NCBI GenBank assembly: GCA_022453515.1
Contig: JAJNNY010000004.1
Location: 248,001-312,000 of the forward strand
Length of the DNA stretch: 64,000 nucleotides
From: Astrocystis sublimbata
Lineage: Eukaryota > Ascomycota > Sordariomycetes > Xylariales > Xylariaceae
Reading direction: 5' to 3'
The notes beneath the pieces were generated by a model that was given only the letters and a program-made list of their open reading frames with translations, ran no database searches and was not told the origin of the DNA. The translations under genes were made by a program, and so were the position numbers. Shown here piece after piece: positions 22,091 through 34,437 of the stretch (position 1 is its first letter; the number at the start of each line of letters is the position of its first letter).

Positions 22091-23883
22091 ATGGCGCCCA
22101 CCGTTTTCTCCCCAAAGGCCTGCGTCGCATTGATTGCCGCATCCCTCGCCTCGGTGGCGTCTGCTCAAGATGCCTCCGTCAATCCTTTCGACCTCACGGA
22201 TTACTACATCCAGCGCAAGATGACGCTGATGATAGAGACTACCGAGAACGCACCCTACGGCACACCCTTCGATGTCGTGCCCATGACAATTGCGGCTGGG
22301 CTGGAGCAGCCCAATGATGCCAACGTACGTCTCTTTGTCCTCGCCTGTCAGATTTGTCCACTTTCTTTGTTCCTTTCTTCTCTCCCCCATGGCTGATTGG
22401 ATTGTGGCTGATGATGTGCGACCCAGACACCCGATGTCAATGGCCACCTTGTCATACTTGACTACACCAATTTCACCCGAGTCGATTACGCCGGCAGAGT
22501 TGTCTACCTCTCATGCGACCCCAGCACCACTGGCACCGATTCCAATCTGATCACGCCCGATCGCATGCTGAACTCGATTATGAGCAGTGCCCGGCCGCCG
22601 GACGCCATCCTGCTCTACAGCACAACAAAACCCATTTGTGTCGTCGGTGGCGAGCACCTGACTTATACCAACGTTTGGACCATGGCGAGCCAAGAGGATG
22701 CCCTCGAAGTTCACAAAGTTATCACATCAACCAGCGCAGACCAGGTCGACGCCTCCATTATACCCAATCAAAAAGCCATGGAAAACCAACAGCCTCACCC
22801 CGGAAGTACTTCGGCCATCGCCATGAGTATTTTGTACAGCATCACCGGCTTGATTACTCTACTCTTCTTGCTCATCATTGCCACCGGTGCCGTACGCGCG
22901 CATCGCAACCCCGAGCGCTATGGTCCGCGAGCTGGCGTCAACGGGAGGCCGCGCCGGAGTCGTGCGAGAGGACTTGCTATGGCCATGCTTGAGACCTTGC
23001 CCATTGTCAAATTCGGCGAAAACGACGACAGGAAGCACGACGAGGAGACTGCGCTCGAGGGTGCTTCCTCGAGGGTACAAACAGAACTGCAGAATGTCCC
23101 GCACGGGGAACCCCAAAACTCGCCAAATCACGACGCGGCGCCAGAGTCATCGTCCGAGGCTGCCAAGAAAGCTTCTTTGCAGAATGGACCAGAGATCGCA
23201 CATGCCGAAACAGTCGCTACATCTGACAATGCGAAGCAAGAGCCTACGCCGGTAGAGGAGAATCCAGGCTGCTCCATTTGCACCGAAGATTTCACCAAGG
23301 GCGAAGATGTGCGAGTTCTGCCCTGTGACCACAAATTCCACCCGGCGTGTGTAGACCCATGGCTAGTGAACGTGTCGGGCACGTGTCCCCTGTGGTAAGT
23401 TCATAACACACTATCATCTATCTCGTTTGTTACGCAAAAAGCTAAAACCAGACATCCAGCCGCCTTGACTTGCGACCACCGGAGGAAACTGAGCACGAGG
23501 AGAACGACGAGGCTGCTGTGACACCGGATATCGCCGGTGCCACAAGTACAGCCGACGGCCATCTGGCTCCTCCCGCCGGGACCGATGCTGCAGGCGAGGC
23601 GACACATAGACGACGCCGATCACGACTGCTGGACTGGAACCGGCTCCGCCAAGCATCCGTAGACGAGCGTCTCCAGGCGCTACGTCAATACAGGCAGTCG
23701 CAACAGGGCGCCGACGACGAACGTCGGCACTCCAGACTGACCGATCGACTGCGAGAGAGACTCCATATTCGTAGCGAAAGCCGGAGTGAGTCGCGAGCCG
23801 ATACCGCTGCCACTTCGACGTCTCCGTCTCCGTCTCCGGCCCCAGAAGCCTCGCTTCCGGCTGCTTCGACTGCACAACACTAG
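22091..23883 (+). CDS. membrane RING-H2 E3 ubiquitin ligase, PA-TM-RING-like
   Basis: Three exons (22091-22324, 22427-23394, 23460-23883) give 541 residues. A signal peptide (about 1-24, ending ASA) precedes a lumenal region with a protease-associated-like segment (FTRVDYAGRVVYLSC; AILLYSTTKP). One membrane span follows at about 206-231 and then a long cytosolic tail. The RING-H2 is complete: C360, C363, C378, H380, H383, C386, C398, C401, with the last cysteine created by splicing CPLW to CPLC. The tail after it is rich in arginine and serine. Such ligases act in endosomal or vacuolar membranes and ubiquitinate membrane cargo; the target is unknown. The ATG at 22091 is the first in frame and is followed directly by the signal peptide. 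Confidence 0.9.
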
Positions 23884-26085
23884 ACCACCTCTTGATTCCG
23901 AGACACAGGCGGTCTTGGAATGGATGGCCGCGCAGCATGTTGTTTTTCCATAAATGCACAAAAAGATGCATGAGGGTGGATGATGAATTAATTTGGGACT
24001 TTACTGTGGTGAAATTGAAAGTGTCTTTCACTACTATAAAAGGTTGTTCGGCGTTGCGGCTCATCTGAATTAGAAATGGACAAGTTGACTGTTTGTTTGT
24101 CAATCGTGGGGCGTTTGGGTGGGCATATCATGGGATGTATCATCGGGTTATACTGACATTGTGCTGTCGCAAGAAGGCTTAGACTTGAGACTATTAGGAA
24201 GGGAGGTGGCCCACCAATCTCTTTGTTGCATCAACATTAGGGTGGCGACACCATCTTTGGGGGGGAGAAGATGGATCTTTTGCATGATATTGAAAAGAAG
24301 GGCAGATTGAGAGCTGACTTCTTCGACTTAACCGGTAGCTGTAGCATACCCACCACTTACCTTAGCACAGATTACCTTACTTAACAGCTAACTGTAACTG
24401 TAACTCTATGTACACAATGGCATCTTATCGTTGGCTCAGTCCTGGTCTCTTTATCATTCTACTTATCGACAATTCTCACCTAGGTACAATATGGTTCATG
24501 CGAGTAGGTATGTTGATAATCGTGTTGACAGGCAAGGTGACGAACGCTGGTTTGATATCTTGTCCACGCTCCTGGCCGCTCGCTTCACGCATTCGTTTAT
24601 CCCGGTCTCTGACGGGTGCTGCTTTAACTTGAAGGTTTGAAAATGATGAGTACCTAGGTATGCAGACATGTATTATATATATAAGTAGCAGATCAAGGCA
24701 AGCAATCAATGAACAATACAATACAATACCTACTATCTAGTATGCCTACATGAACACCTAATTCAGCTTCGTTGCTATCGTTTAATCCTCCGCATGGTAG
24801 TCTGTTCCCTGCGATCAATGCATTCATTCCCTTTCACTCTTCATTGCCTATTTACAAGGAAGGGTATTGTTAAGAATATGGAACATAGCCACAGGCCAGA
24901 GATATAAGCTACCTCCTAGGTTGTTCGATCTTGATTTCAGTTTTCTTTCTGTCTATCCGGTCGGCCATTCCAGAGGAAGTATGACGTGTATATTTCCCGC
25001 CCGTGTGCATCATGAAAGTTTCAACTATCCCTAGGTACCCAGGTAGGTAGTTAGGAAACCCAACCATACCTAGGTAATAATGAATGAAGTCGGGCGCCTC
25101 GGGTATGCAAGGTACCCAAATGGTGAGATCATCAGCTTATTTATTTCCTTACCTCAGACTGACTGACTTGCTTACCTTGCATACAGTACATCCATTCAAG
25201 TTCCGTATCTACATACCGAAGTTCATTCCCCCTGATCATTCAGCTACGATACACCACGGGTCGGGGGCTGGTCAGTCCCAGATCTGACCACATGACCTCT
25301 TCATCCATCCCTTTCTTTACCCTTCCAACACAGTTCGTCATGTAGCATCGAGGCAGGTGGGTAGGCCATGGTGTATGTAATGTACATATGCCCTATTCCG
25401 GTGTAAATCGTGCAGCAGGAAAAGTTGCCTATCTTACATGTAGGTAAATATGTAGTCATGTGCCAAAAACATAATTGTTAATTGGATGCTACAGAACTAC
25501 GGACTATTCCGTCATCCCACGTGGAGATCAAAGGTTAAATTCAACGCCAAGCATTGTGTCTTTGTTCTGAGTATTATACCCATCCTTGCTAGGGTATTGA
25601 AATTACGATTCATGATAGTCAAGACAAGGATTGTTTTTGAACATTTTGTCTTACCAGTACCATGGTTCCGCTAGCAAGAGCCATAGATGTAGTGGACCAC
25701 ATCAAAAGCTTAATCGCAACACACACATCTATCTGTCCAAAAAAGAAGTTTGGTGATCAAGACTCGCAAGCCGTGTTTGTAGTTCATGGGGCTCGTAAAT
25801 CTATCCTTTTGTGCTATGATCCATCCGCCCATAACTCATCCATCAAAAGTTTTGTCCTAACACAATATGATTGCCGGTGCGACGACTAGCAAAGCACTCG
25901 GACCACTCAGACAAGTGGTGATCTTGCCCAAATCTCAAGGCGGACACGTTTCCAATCATATAAACTATGTACAAATGAAGTTTTAAAAAATGTGGTTCGA
26001 GATAATCTCAAATCGAAACCCTTCCTCCCTAAATGGCAGTACAAGAAGTGAAGATCATAACGCTCGGTATGTATCCAAGTGACGC
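23884..26085. other. convergent 3' spacer
   Basis: About 2.2 kb between the RING gene (+) and the GH128 gene (-), both ending here. AT-rich, with TACCTAGGTA-like copies near 24480, 24655, 25033 and 25070. No coding sequence recognised. Confidence 0.55.
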
Positions 26086-27327
26086 TTATAGGCCGGCGTA
26101 AATCTTTCCGAAGGAGGTGAGCTCAGTGGGCGAGGTGAAGAGGTTGCCCACGCTAGCCATGAAGTAAGAGTACTTCTCAACGAAGTTGAACTCCTCGCTC
26201 TCGAGCTTCTCAACAATGGTAGACATAAAGTCGTCGATGCTGTCGCTCTCGGCAGCGAATTCTGTGACCCACACCGGCTTACCGTCACAGGCCTCGTTGA
26301 CAGCCTTGAGGTGGTCGAGGAACAGGTTGGCGCCGTCGACGCCACCGGGTCCATACCAGTGAGCAGCACAGAAGTCGAACTTGCACTCGCCGTTGCAAGC
26401 ATTGAAGAATTGCTTGAGCCAATCGATACCCTGGCCAGCGTTTTCACTGCTAGAAATGGCCGGGGTGCTGATGCGGGCCTTGTCAGCCCAAGGGTTCATC
26501 CACTGCTTGTGACCCTCAGCGGCATCGGCGGGTAGCATGTTGGCCTGGGAAACGATATCAGGTTCGTTGAAGCTGAGCAGGGCATCGGCGCCGTTGTCGA
26601 TGGCCTGCTGGGCAAGCTGTTCCCAGCCGTTAGAGTGGTCCGGAGCGGGAGACCAAAGCATAGGGTAGTAGGTGACTCCCTGAGGCAGCTCACCGCCGGA
26701 AGAGCCCCAGTTGTAAGCCCACGATGCTTGTCCACCCAGAGTAAGGAATTCTTGGACAAGGCTTGCGTCGTTGTAAGCAAGACCACGCTTGCCACCGCTG
26801 CTAGCGTGAGCAACAGGCGTGGCCACAGGAATGGCAGACGAGGTAGGAACAACAGTGGTAGATTGCTCGGCCACGGGCGTAACCTCGGCGGGGGAGCTGA
26901 CAACAGGAGGATCCTGAGCAACCGACGTAGGCTTAACAGCAGTGATCATGGTAGTCGGGATGACAGTAGGGACAGCGACCGACGTGGTGTCCGGGATGAC
27001 AGTCGGGACAGCAACGGAGGTGCTGGTCTCGGGGACCTCCACAGGGGCGGAGCTCTCCGTGGTGGCAGCGGCAGCACTGGACTGCTGCTTGGAGTGGTGG
27101 TGGTGGTGAGGTCGGTGGGCCTTGGATGCGGTGGAAACGGGAGTCGCGGCGGCGGCGGTGGCCTCCTGGCCTGCGGTGACAGTGACGACCACATAGTCGG
27201 TGATGACAACGGTCTCGGTGGCAGCGTAAACAAGCTCCCGCTTGTCGGCGTGCATGTGTTGAGCAGCAGCGACCTCCTTCACGGCGGCGGCGGCGCAGAG
27301 CGCCATCAGACCTGTCTTGGAATACAT
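26086..27327 (-). CDS. secreted GH128 beta-1,3-glucanase-like cell-wall protein
   Basis: A single exon of 413 residues. A signal peptide (about 1-22) is followed by a serine/threonine/proline/alanine-rich region (about 40-178), which would be heavily O-glycosylated. It contains a five-histidine run (74-78) and two copies of TSVAVPTVIP (103-112, 115-124). A dibasic KR at 180-181 then precedes the catalytic core starting GLAYND. The core (182-413) matches the glycosyl hydrolase catalytic core family of Asl1-type proteins. Glu255 in FNEPD is the likely acid/base and Glu356 in WVTEFA the likely nucleophile; AAHWYGPGG lies between. Known GH128 enzymes cut beta-1,3-glucan, so a role in wall remodelling is likely. 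The ATG at 27327 is the only one with a signal peptide. Confidence 0.92.
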   Translation of the reverse strand: MYSKTGLMALCAAAAVKEVAAAQHMHADKRELVYAATETVVITDYVVVTVTAGQEATAAAATPVSTASKAHRPHHHHHSKQQSSAAAATTESSAPVEVPETSTSVAVPTVIPDTTSVAVPTVIPTTMITAVKPTSVAQDPPVVSSPAEVTPVAEQSTTVVPTSSAIPVATPVAHASSGGKRGLAYNDASLVQEFLTLGGQASWAYNWGSSGGELPQGVTYYPMLWSPAPDHSNGWEQLAQQAIDNGADALLSFNEPDIVSQANMLPADAAEGHKQWMNPWADKARISTPAISSSENAGQGIDWLKQFFNACNGECKFDFCAAHWYGPGGVDGANLFLDHLKAVNEACDGKPVWVTEFAAESDSIDDFMSTIVEKLESEEFNFVEKYSYFMASVGNLFTSPTELTSFGKIYAGL

Positions 27328-30300
27328 GATGAAGTATGAACTTTGTGTGGGTTGTTACTGAGGGTGGGGGATGTTGGATGTTGGTTGGTGTATGTCTTTC
27401 CTGGGGTATAATGAATGTTGCGGTGCCAGCAGTTCGCAAGTGAAGGTCGAGACGTATCAAATGATACTGTCAGATTGGCGAAGGAATGGGTGAGGTCCGA
27501 GGATATCTCCGTAGCTTACGCTCTGCGTATCGAGATGACGACAAGGTAGACGACCGGGGGAGCAGATTGAGCAGTCTGTCAAAGACCGGGTGGCAGTATG
27601 CGTCGACGGGGGGGAGATTGGCAAGTGGCACAGTCGAACGTTGCTGAGAGCTTTCTTTTCTTAAATGACCGTCTAGGTTATGTCAAATCAGATGTCGTGG
27701 GAAACGTGGAACAACGCAGTTGAACGAGCACAAGGAATGGAATTGGACGTAACGTCGAAGTCGAGTCTGGCGACCTGGAGAAATGAATGTGGGTGGAAAA
27801 CCCGAACACCTGTATCACGGTGAGGAGGGGAAGGGAGAGAGAAAGAAGGGTGCAACGCTGGAGGTCGGCTAGATATAACAGAAGCGCACAAAGGGCGAAC
27901 CACCTGCAAGGTGTGTCCGTCCCATTGTACTATGTAGGTACCTGGTGGTGGTGGGCGAGGTGGGCAAGCAAGGTGGTGGGTGCATCCATGTGTGCTTCGG
28001 GCGGGTAACGTACCCAGGGCACCGTCCTGCAGGTCCAGCGGCATTGCGGGGCGGGCCAGGGCAGATCTGACGACACGGATGAGGGCAAATGAATGGGGCC
28101 GAAAATAGGTACGCCAGATGGTGGGCGCCAACGCGCAGGAACAGGCGCAGGAACAGGCACGCTAATGGCCAAGTACCTCCAGCCCGGGACAGCATCTGCA
28201 GGTACCTGAGATCGGGCACCTGCCTAGCGCAGAACAGCCAACCAAGCCACCGAGCGGCGTTGGAAGAGGCACGCTACACGCAGCTCCCGGGTCATTTTAG
28301 CTCTCGGTCTATTCGCTAAAGTACCTACCTACTTGAGCACTATCTGTCACCTAGCGTCGCCAGCCACGGCCTCGAACGCCATCCCTAGGACGGCACTAGA
28401 CAGTCTCAGAGCGGATCAGGGGCCCGATAGTGTCCTATGGCGGGACCAGGTGGTTGGATGCAAACCTCGCAGCGGCGCATCGCAAAACAAAAAGGGAGGA
28501 AGAAAGAGAGAAAGAAAAGGCCTGGCGGGTAATTAGCACCTCGCGACACGAGTCAATAGTTGTCGATGTCGAGTACTCGTATTTACAGCATTGCATTTTT
28601 TGTGTTGTCGGTTGTTCTATACGGCATAACGGGGTTGTCGGACGGGGGGACGAAGTAGGTACGTATACTGATCCGTGATCACTGACAGGATCTCTGATAG
28701 ATTTGCTCAGATGGGCATTTCAACTCCACTTCCCTACTGGAATTAGAATCAAGTTTCGAACCCCATCGGGGCTATCAAGCCTATCCACCATCCACGCTAT
28801 GTATCCTCTTTTTTCTGCTCTTTGTTTTCCCGGCGAGCCCTAGCAACGTTATCCACATAGCTAGGTACCGACAGGGAATAGCAGATCTCGACTGTCAATC
28901 AGAAGCCCTAACTTAGTCCATCGTAGTAATAATCGGCGTTTGTCTGCCTCTTTTACGAGGCGCCCCATCGGAGCCTCACTTCGTCGGGCTCACCTCACAA
29001 AGGTGTCGAGGGTGTGTGCACAAACACACCTAAAATCAACTTGATGCTGCTCAGACTTGAGTGCTGAGAGAATACTTGACTGCTGTGACTTGGCAATCGC
29101 AGGGGTTGCATCTAACTCAGATGTCAGGTCAACAATCGTCTCAGTGACAGTAGGTAGTGGCGTGGTCATCTTCGCGATCATGACATGGTCGCACATGCAG
29201 CCATTCCTACTTGTACAACCTATTACGGGCCAGCAATTCCATGCAGGTGCCATGTTATGTGGCATGCCTCCTCGACATGCTTTGTTCACTCTCAAGTAGA
29301 GTTAGTTGTTATTTAGTTGTGTGGTATAGGTAATATAAGCTGACAGAACCACACTGACACCCTTGGAGGACACCGACATACGCACAAAAAGACCAGGCTT
29401 GCTGGTCGACGATGAATCCTTTGGGCCAAAGTCCGTCTCCATCATCCTTGGTCAGCACTGTGGTTCTCGTCTGGTCTTCTGCTAGGGTTCCTCGCCTCCC
29501 TTGCCCGCCTCCTCCAGGTGTGCGTATGCCTATACTACAATTAGTACCAAGTATATTACATACCTAGGTACAGTACGTATGTTCGCCTGTCCCAACCCTA
29601 CACCAATCAACCCGAACATTCCATGAGTGGGTAGAGAGAACCGGGACTTTGCCGTCTCCACCTCCCACCTGTACGAGTACTTGCTTCTCGCACCCAACCT
29701 CATCCTGGACGAAAGTACACATAGTTCGTACAGGATGCGTATGCAGGTACACGCAGGAGTCTGATGCAGGTACACACACACAACGCTTTTTGCTGCAAGG
29801 AACGCGCGGACAAAGACACGAAACGGACGAATCAGCCGGACGAGGGTGGAGATGGCAGTAGAAAATAAAAATTCTCTGCTCCTACAGTACTGTATATAGC
29901 GATACCTTCCACCTGTGGCAAATTGCGATTAAAATATCAAAAAGAAGCAGCTTATGCGTACTCCTCCCATCCCTCCGAGAGGCGAGGGGAGGCACGGTTC
30001 CCCGCTCCCCAGCCACCGACAAGCGAGATCTTTTTTTGCAATTTCTTCTTTACGAGCTGAAAGGCAGGTAAGCAAGCATGTAAGCTGCCCTGTCCCAAAG
30101 CCGTCGCTCACGGCTTGGGCCGAACATGGGACGACGTTTGCTCTCTCTCGCTTGGCCCGGAATAGCTATTCCCTGTTCATAATCAGGCGAACGATTGCTA
30201 CGCATAACTGCCTGTTTACGTCAGTTGGTACGTCAGAGGATTGATACCAGCTGTTTTGGCCTAACGACCTCACCCTTTTTGGTGGATGTTGAAATAGGTC

Positions 30301-32466
30301 ACTTATCGGAGGGGAGGGACAGCCTCAACATAAGATTCGATCATAAGTCCTAGTAGGACTACAGTAGGTACAGTAGTAGGTTTTGAGCCCCCCGACGCAC
30401 AAACACATGTTCGCGTACCGCAAGCAAGGTGTTCATTCATGATTGCCAACCCGACCAACAAGATCAATTTTCAAGCACAAACTTTGCGGCCTCTGAAACA
30501 AACAGGAACGCCACACGCTCTTTCTCCATCTCAGTTGAGCCGGTGTGCTGGTGTGGTTACAGCGATGCGCTCGGCCAGTCGATCAATCAGATCAAGATGC
30601 TGCGCTGTCCACTCAGCTGCTGAGATCAAGTGTTAATAGGTAGAATGGTGTTTCGAATTACGCAATGGGACAGACGCCATTGATCGATCCGACCCACAAC
30701 CTGCCACGCTGATGATGGCTACCTACGAGTACATACTTACTCGCTCGCTCGTACTTACACGTTGAGCAGGTTGGTGATGAACATGGGCCACGTAAACAGT
30801 GGACTGCTTACCCAGCACTAGGCTCCCGACCAATGGTCTGGGCCACGAGCCGCTCCAATGTCCGTCTCCTCCAGCTGCCAGCTCGCCCGTAATTGTACTC
30901 GCCAGCGTTCGCAGTAAGCGGTCAGCGCTAGCCCACTATCCCCCGAGCAGGACCCGAGCCCCCGAAGGTTGGGGACACAAAAGCTATGTTAGTAGGCGAG
31001 GTAGGGAGGCTGTCGAGGTGTGTCCCTGACTCAGTGTTAAAAGAGGAGTTGGCATTTGACAGCATGCACCGCCTCCGCACATAGTATTGTCCTAGTCCCC
31101 GATAATTATTGTCTAGTTACTCTCTAGGGCAAATGTTGACGGTGGGAATGTAGCTGGCCGTGGCTGGATGTCACGCAATATCGGTCAAATGATGGGATTA
31201 TCCATATGCCCGGGGAATATATGCGGCATGTAACTCGAGTTGATTGAGTAGGTAAGTAGATTCACCATCCCAGTGTCAGATCTTTGAAACAAGCTCATCA
31301 GTTGCCGCAATCTGCTTTTTGCATTTTCCCATGCTGCACGATATCTGCCAAGCTTGGATATACACAACCTGAAGACTCTTCCTTCAGACAGCGGTCCGTT
31401 TTCTGATCATCGAACTCGAAATTTCTCAGGATGCTGCGGATTCATGGTCGGAGCATCTCGCTCGACCCCACGTAAGAAGTACCTAGTGGCACAACATGTA
31501 CCCAAGAACCTTGAAGTCAAGTTGTATTAAATTTATTACATTGTCCTCCCAATGCAATGTCACATACTCTCATTGTCCTTGCGTCTTGATGCGTTTCCGT
31601 CCCCTGAATGCATATAGACAAGTGGCTTCCTGAACCAATATAACAAACATATGCGCTCAACATCAGATCTGCAACAAACGCCTGGCAGTCTATCTGCAAG
31701 AAAGTGATTGGAGGGGGTGATCACATCCGGTAACCACCCTCTTGAGAATGATCTGATGAATCATTTGGAGTTTTCGACTCAAATGACATAATTTGCTGCA
31801 AGCTGCCTACTTACCCCATGTTAGAGTCCACGAATGATGGGTTACCTGTCCAATAATTGAACAGCGTATCAGATAGAGCTGTATATGAGGACTGTATGAT
31901 CCAAGTTGCGATTTGATTTGCGATCGAGCGACTTGTGAGTTGTGATGAATCGCGAACATGTATCAAGTGACATCTGAGTTTGCATATCAGACAGCCTGCC
32001 GTGGTTTCTAATCACTTATTCGAGCCATCTCGTGTCAGCCGCGAACAGCATCCCTTCTATGGTTCCATGAAACATATGTCTAATTTTTAAATCTGACTGA
32101 AGCAGGTAGAAATGAATTCTGAGGCCTAACTAAAGTTTCGGCGCAAGGCGACACCATTGTTGATCAAAATCCGTATGTCGACGAATGACAATTATGGCCT
32201 CGCTTGGGACGAGGGTGAGTCAGTCAATTCAATTGTCAGTTCTTTCTTTGGTGAGCACTGCCCCGACCGACACGTGATTGACTAATCGCGACATGTTCCT
32301 TGGCACTTTCAACCTCAACTCAACTCTCACGGTCCGCGAAATATATGATGTCTTGATATTATCCAGTATTCGCCAAATGAGAGAGATTCCTTTCTGAGTC
32401 TTCAATATCTGGTGTGCTAGCTGCGATCCCCTCAAATAACCCGGTCGCAGTCACATTTTACCACTG
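27328..32466. other. 5.1 kb divergent spacer, gene-poor
   Basis: This lies between the 5' ends of the GH128 gene (-) and the Zn2Cys6 gene (+). The GH128-proximal half is GC-rich with GGTGG and GCAGGAACAG short repeats (27940-28160). The half near the transcription factor (from about 31100) is AT-richer. Palindrome-like copies occur near 27936, 28861 and 29562. No supported gene. Confidence 0.5.
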
Positions 32467-34437
32467 ATGGATTTCAACCAAACGACAAGCCTACCCCTGC
32501 TGGCTCGGGGTAGCAATAACACACATTTCGAAGATGCACCCTCCCCACAAGAAGAAGACCTCAACTACCTTGGAGACTATGGCTCCTCGGGGTCGGCATC
32601 TCAGAGTAACGAAAATGCATCTACTTGTATTTCACCGCCGAGCTCTGCGGTCATCGAAAAGACATCCAATCAGAAGCAAAAGTTAGAAAGAAAAGGTCAC
32701 ACGAAAAGCCGCCGGGGGTGCTACAACTGCAAGAGACGGAGAATCAAGGTATATCCAGCATCCAGTACACTGCATATAGTGCGTGACAGCATCGCTAAGG
32801 CTTGCGCAAGTGTCAAGAAAATCGGCCATCGTGTGAACACTGCATCAAGCAAGGTCTCAAGTGCGAGTACCCTGTTGCTCCTCAACTAGTTCATCAGGTG
32901 AGCCTTGCTTGTACGAGAGTTTATATAATTGCTTGCTGACGGCTCGATAGCCGCAAAATCAAACCCCCCTGTTCAGCATGCAAGATATGCGCTTCTTTCA
33001 ACATTTCCTCTTGTCATGTTCGCCACATCAGCCGATGGGAAACGATTCAATATGGTTGCATGAGGTGCCTTGTCTGTCTCAGAAGGTAGGTTATCAGAGT
33101 CTCTACATGAAACATCCAGACTACTGACAAGCAAGATAGTATGAGTATCTTAGTATGTCTTTGAGCCCTGCCGAGAATTCTCTCTGATCTTTCAAGGGTT
33201 GGCCGCTTGAGAAAGGCATCTTTCGGAGGGCAAACCCTTGTAAACCTGATGGCGCTAAAGAGTTGACTAACCAGCGCGATGTCAGTGCATGCAATCCTTG
33301 GCCTCGCGGCTTCTGATTTGATGAGAAACGATCCGAACCTCCTCACATTTGCCATGGCCCATCGACTGAAGGCAATAAAAGCAGTCAAGAAAACGCTGAC
33401 CAATGTTCCTAAATCCGACACGTTCGAGGAAGGCAATGCGCTTCTTGCGACCTGTTACGCTCTCACTTTCCAATCAGTCATGCTAGACGACGGCATGGCC
33501 GAGTTCATGACTTTCTGCCGAGGAATCGTCATTGTCATAACACAGATGTACTACAAAGGTGCCAAGTTCCTCTTTTCGAACTTTCTCGAAGACGACGTCA
33601 TGACCTGCCTGAAGCCGCTCTGTACGTATTGAATTTGCTAAAACCCCCGGTCCTCGTCTTTTGGCGACTCCCAGAAAGATGGCGAGCATGTTTTCCCTTG
33701 TGGCACCCGCAATCTCGCAAATCCTGAACGATATTTTCACACCCAACGAGGACACTAACTCTGGTGGTTGAAGTAGAAGATATGGCTCTGATCCGGCAGG
33801 AATGGACAGACATGGCTGTGACAAGTATCGCCGCCCTGGCGCCACTTTGCAAACAGCAAGTCGAGCTGGATTATCACCAGCTCATTACCACTGTTGCGGA
33901 TTCTCTCCGCATCTCGTCGTTCTTAGGCAAGTTGTTTCATACAGCACCCATGACCTGGAACGAGATTCTGACCATCACATCAGCATACAAGATGCTTTCG
34001 AAACACTAGTAAGCATACTTTATCCCCAACGCTTAGACAGCACAGCTTCATGTTGGCTTTGTGCCACTTCCACGCGACGACCCTGGCGATGGAATATTAT
34101 TTAAAAGTGGCATTGCTAACAGATCAGTGGTTGGTGGATGCAAATGCCCCACAAGGACTTCCAGAACCTCATCGATGGCGAGAACCAAGTGCATCTGCTT
34201 CTGGCCACGCACTGGATCTCTCTAAAGGTAATCATGGCCCCCATCTTCATAGTCGAGCACAAGCAACGACAGAAGATGCCGGGGCGGAAAGACGGCGATC
34301 CTGACATTGGCATGATCAGATGGCTCAAGCATATCAACAGGCACGTTGATACGCATCATCAGCAATATAATCAGTGGCCTCTCTGGGTCGAAGCACAGCT
34401 GGCTCGAGAATTGCGATTCTTTGGTAAAGAGGTATGA
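32467..34437 (+). CDS. Zn2Cys6 transcription factor, eight exons
   Basis: Exons 32467-32748, 32811-32897, 32951-33085, 33140-33152, 33286-33621, 33774-33926, 33984-34008 and 34128-34437 give 446 residues. The zinc cluster is C85, C88, C95, C102, C105, C112 (RRGCYNCKRRRIK then CQENRPSCEHCIKQGLKC) and is only complete after intron 1 is removed. The middle region (YEYLMHAILGLAASDL, MAHRLKAIKAVKKTL, EEGNALLATCYALTFQSV) and HYGWWMQMPHKDFQNLIDGENQV match the fungal regulator family often named sterol uptake control protein 2, though sterol control is not shown here. Intron 6 (33927-33983) uses a GC donor in strong context and is a multiple of three, so its retention would add 19 residues. Introns contain CTAAC-like branch sites. 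Family confident, function unknown. Confidence 0.85.

Noticed and set aside
28741..28800. Sequence resembling a tRNA B box on the minus strand (GGTTCGAAAC)
   Set aside because: The surrounding bases do not form a T-arm or acceptor stem.
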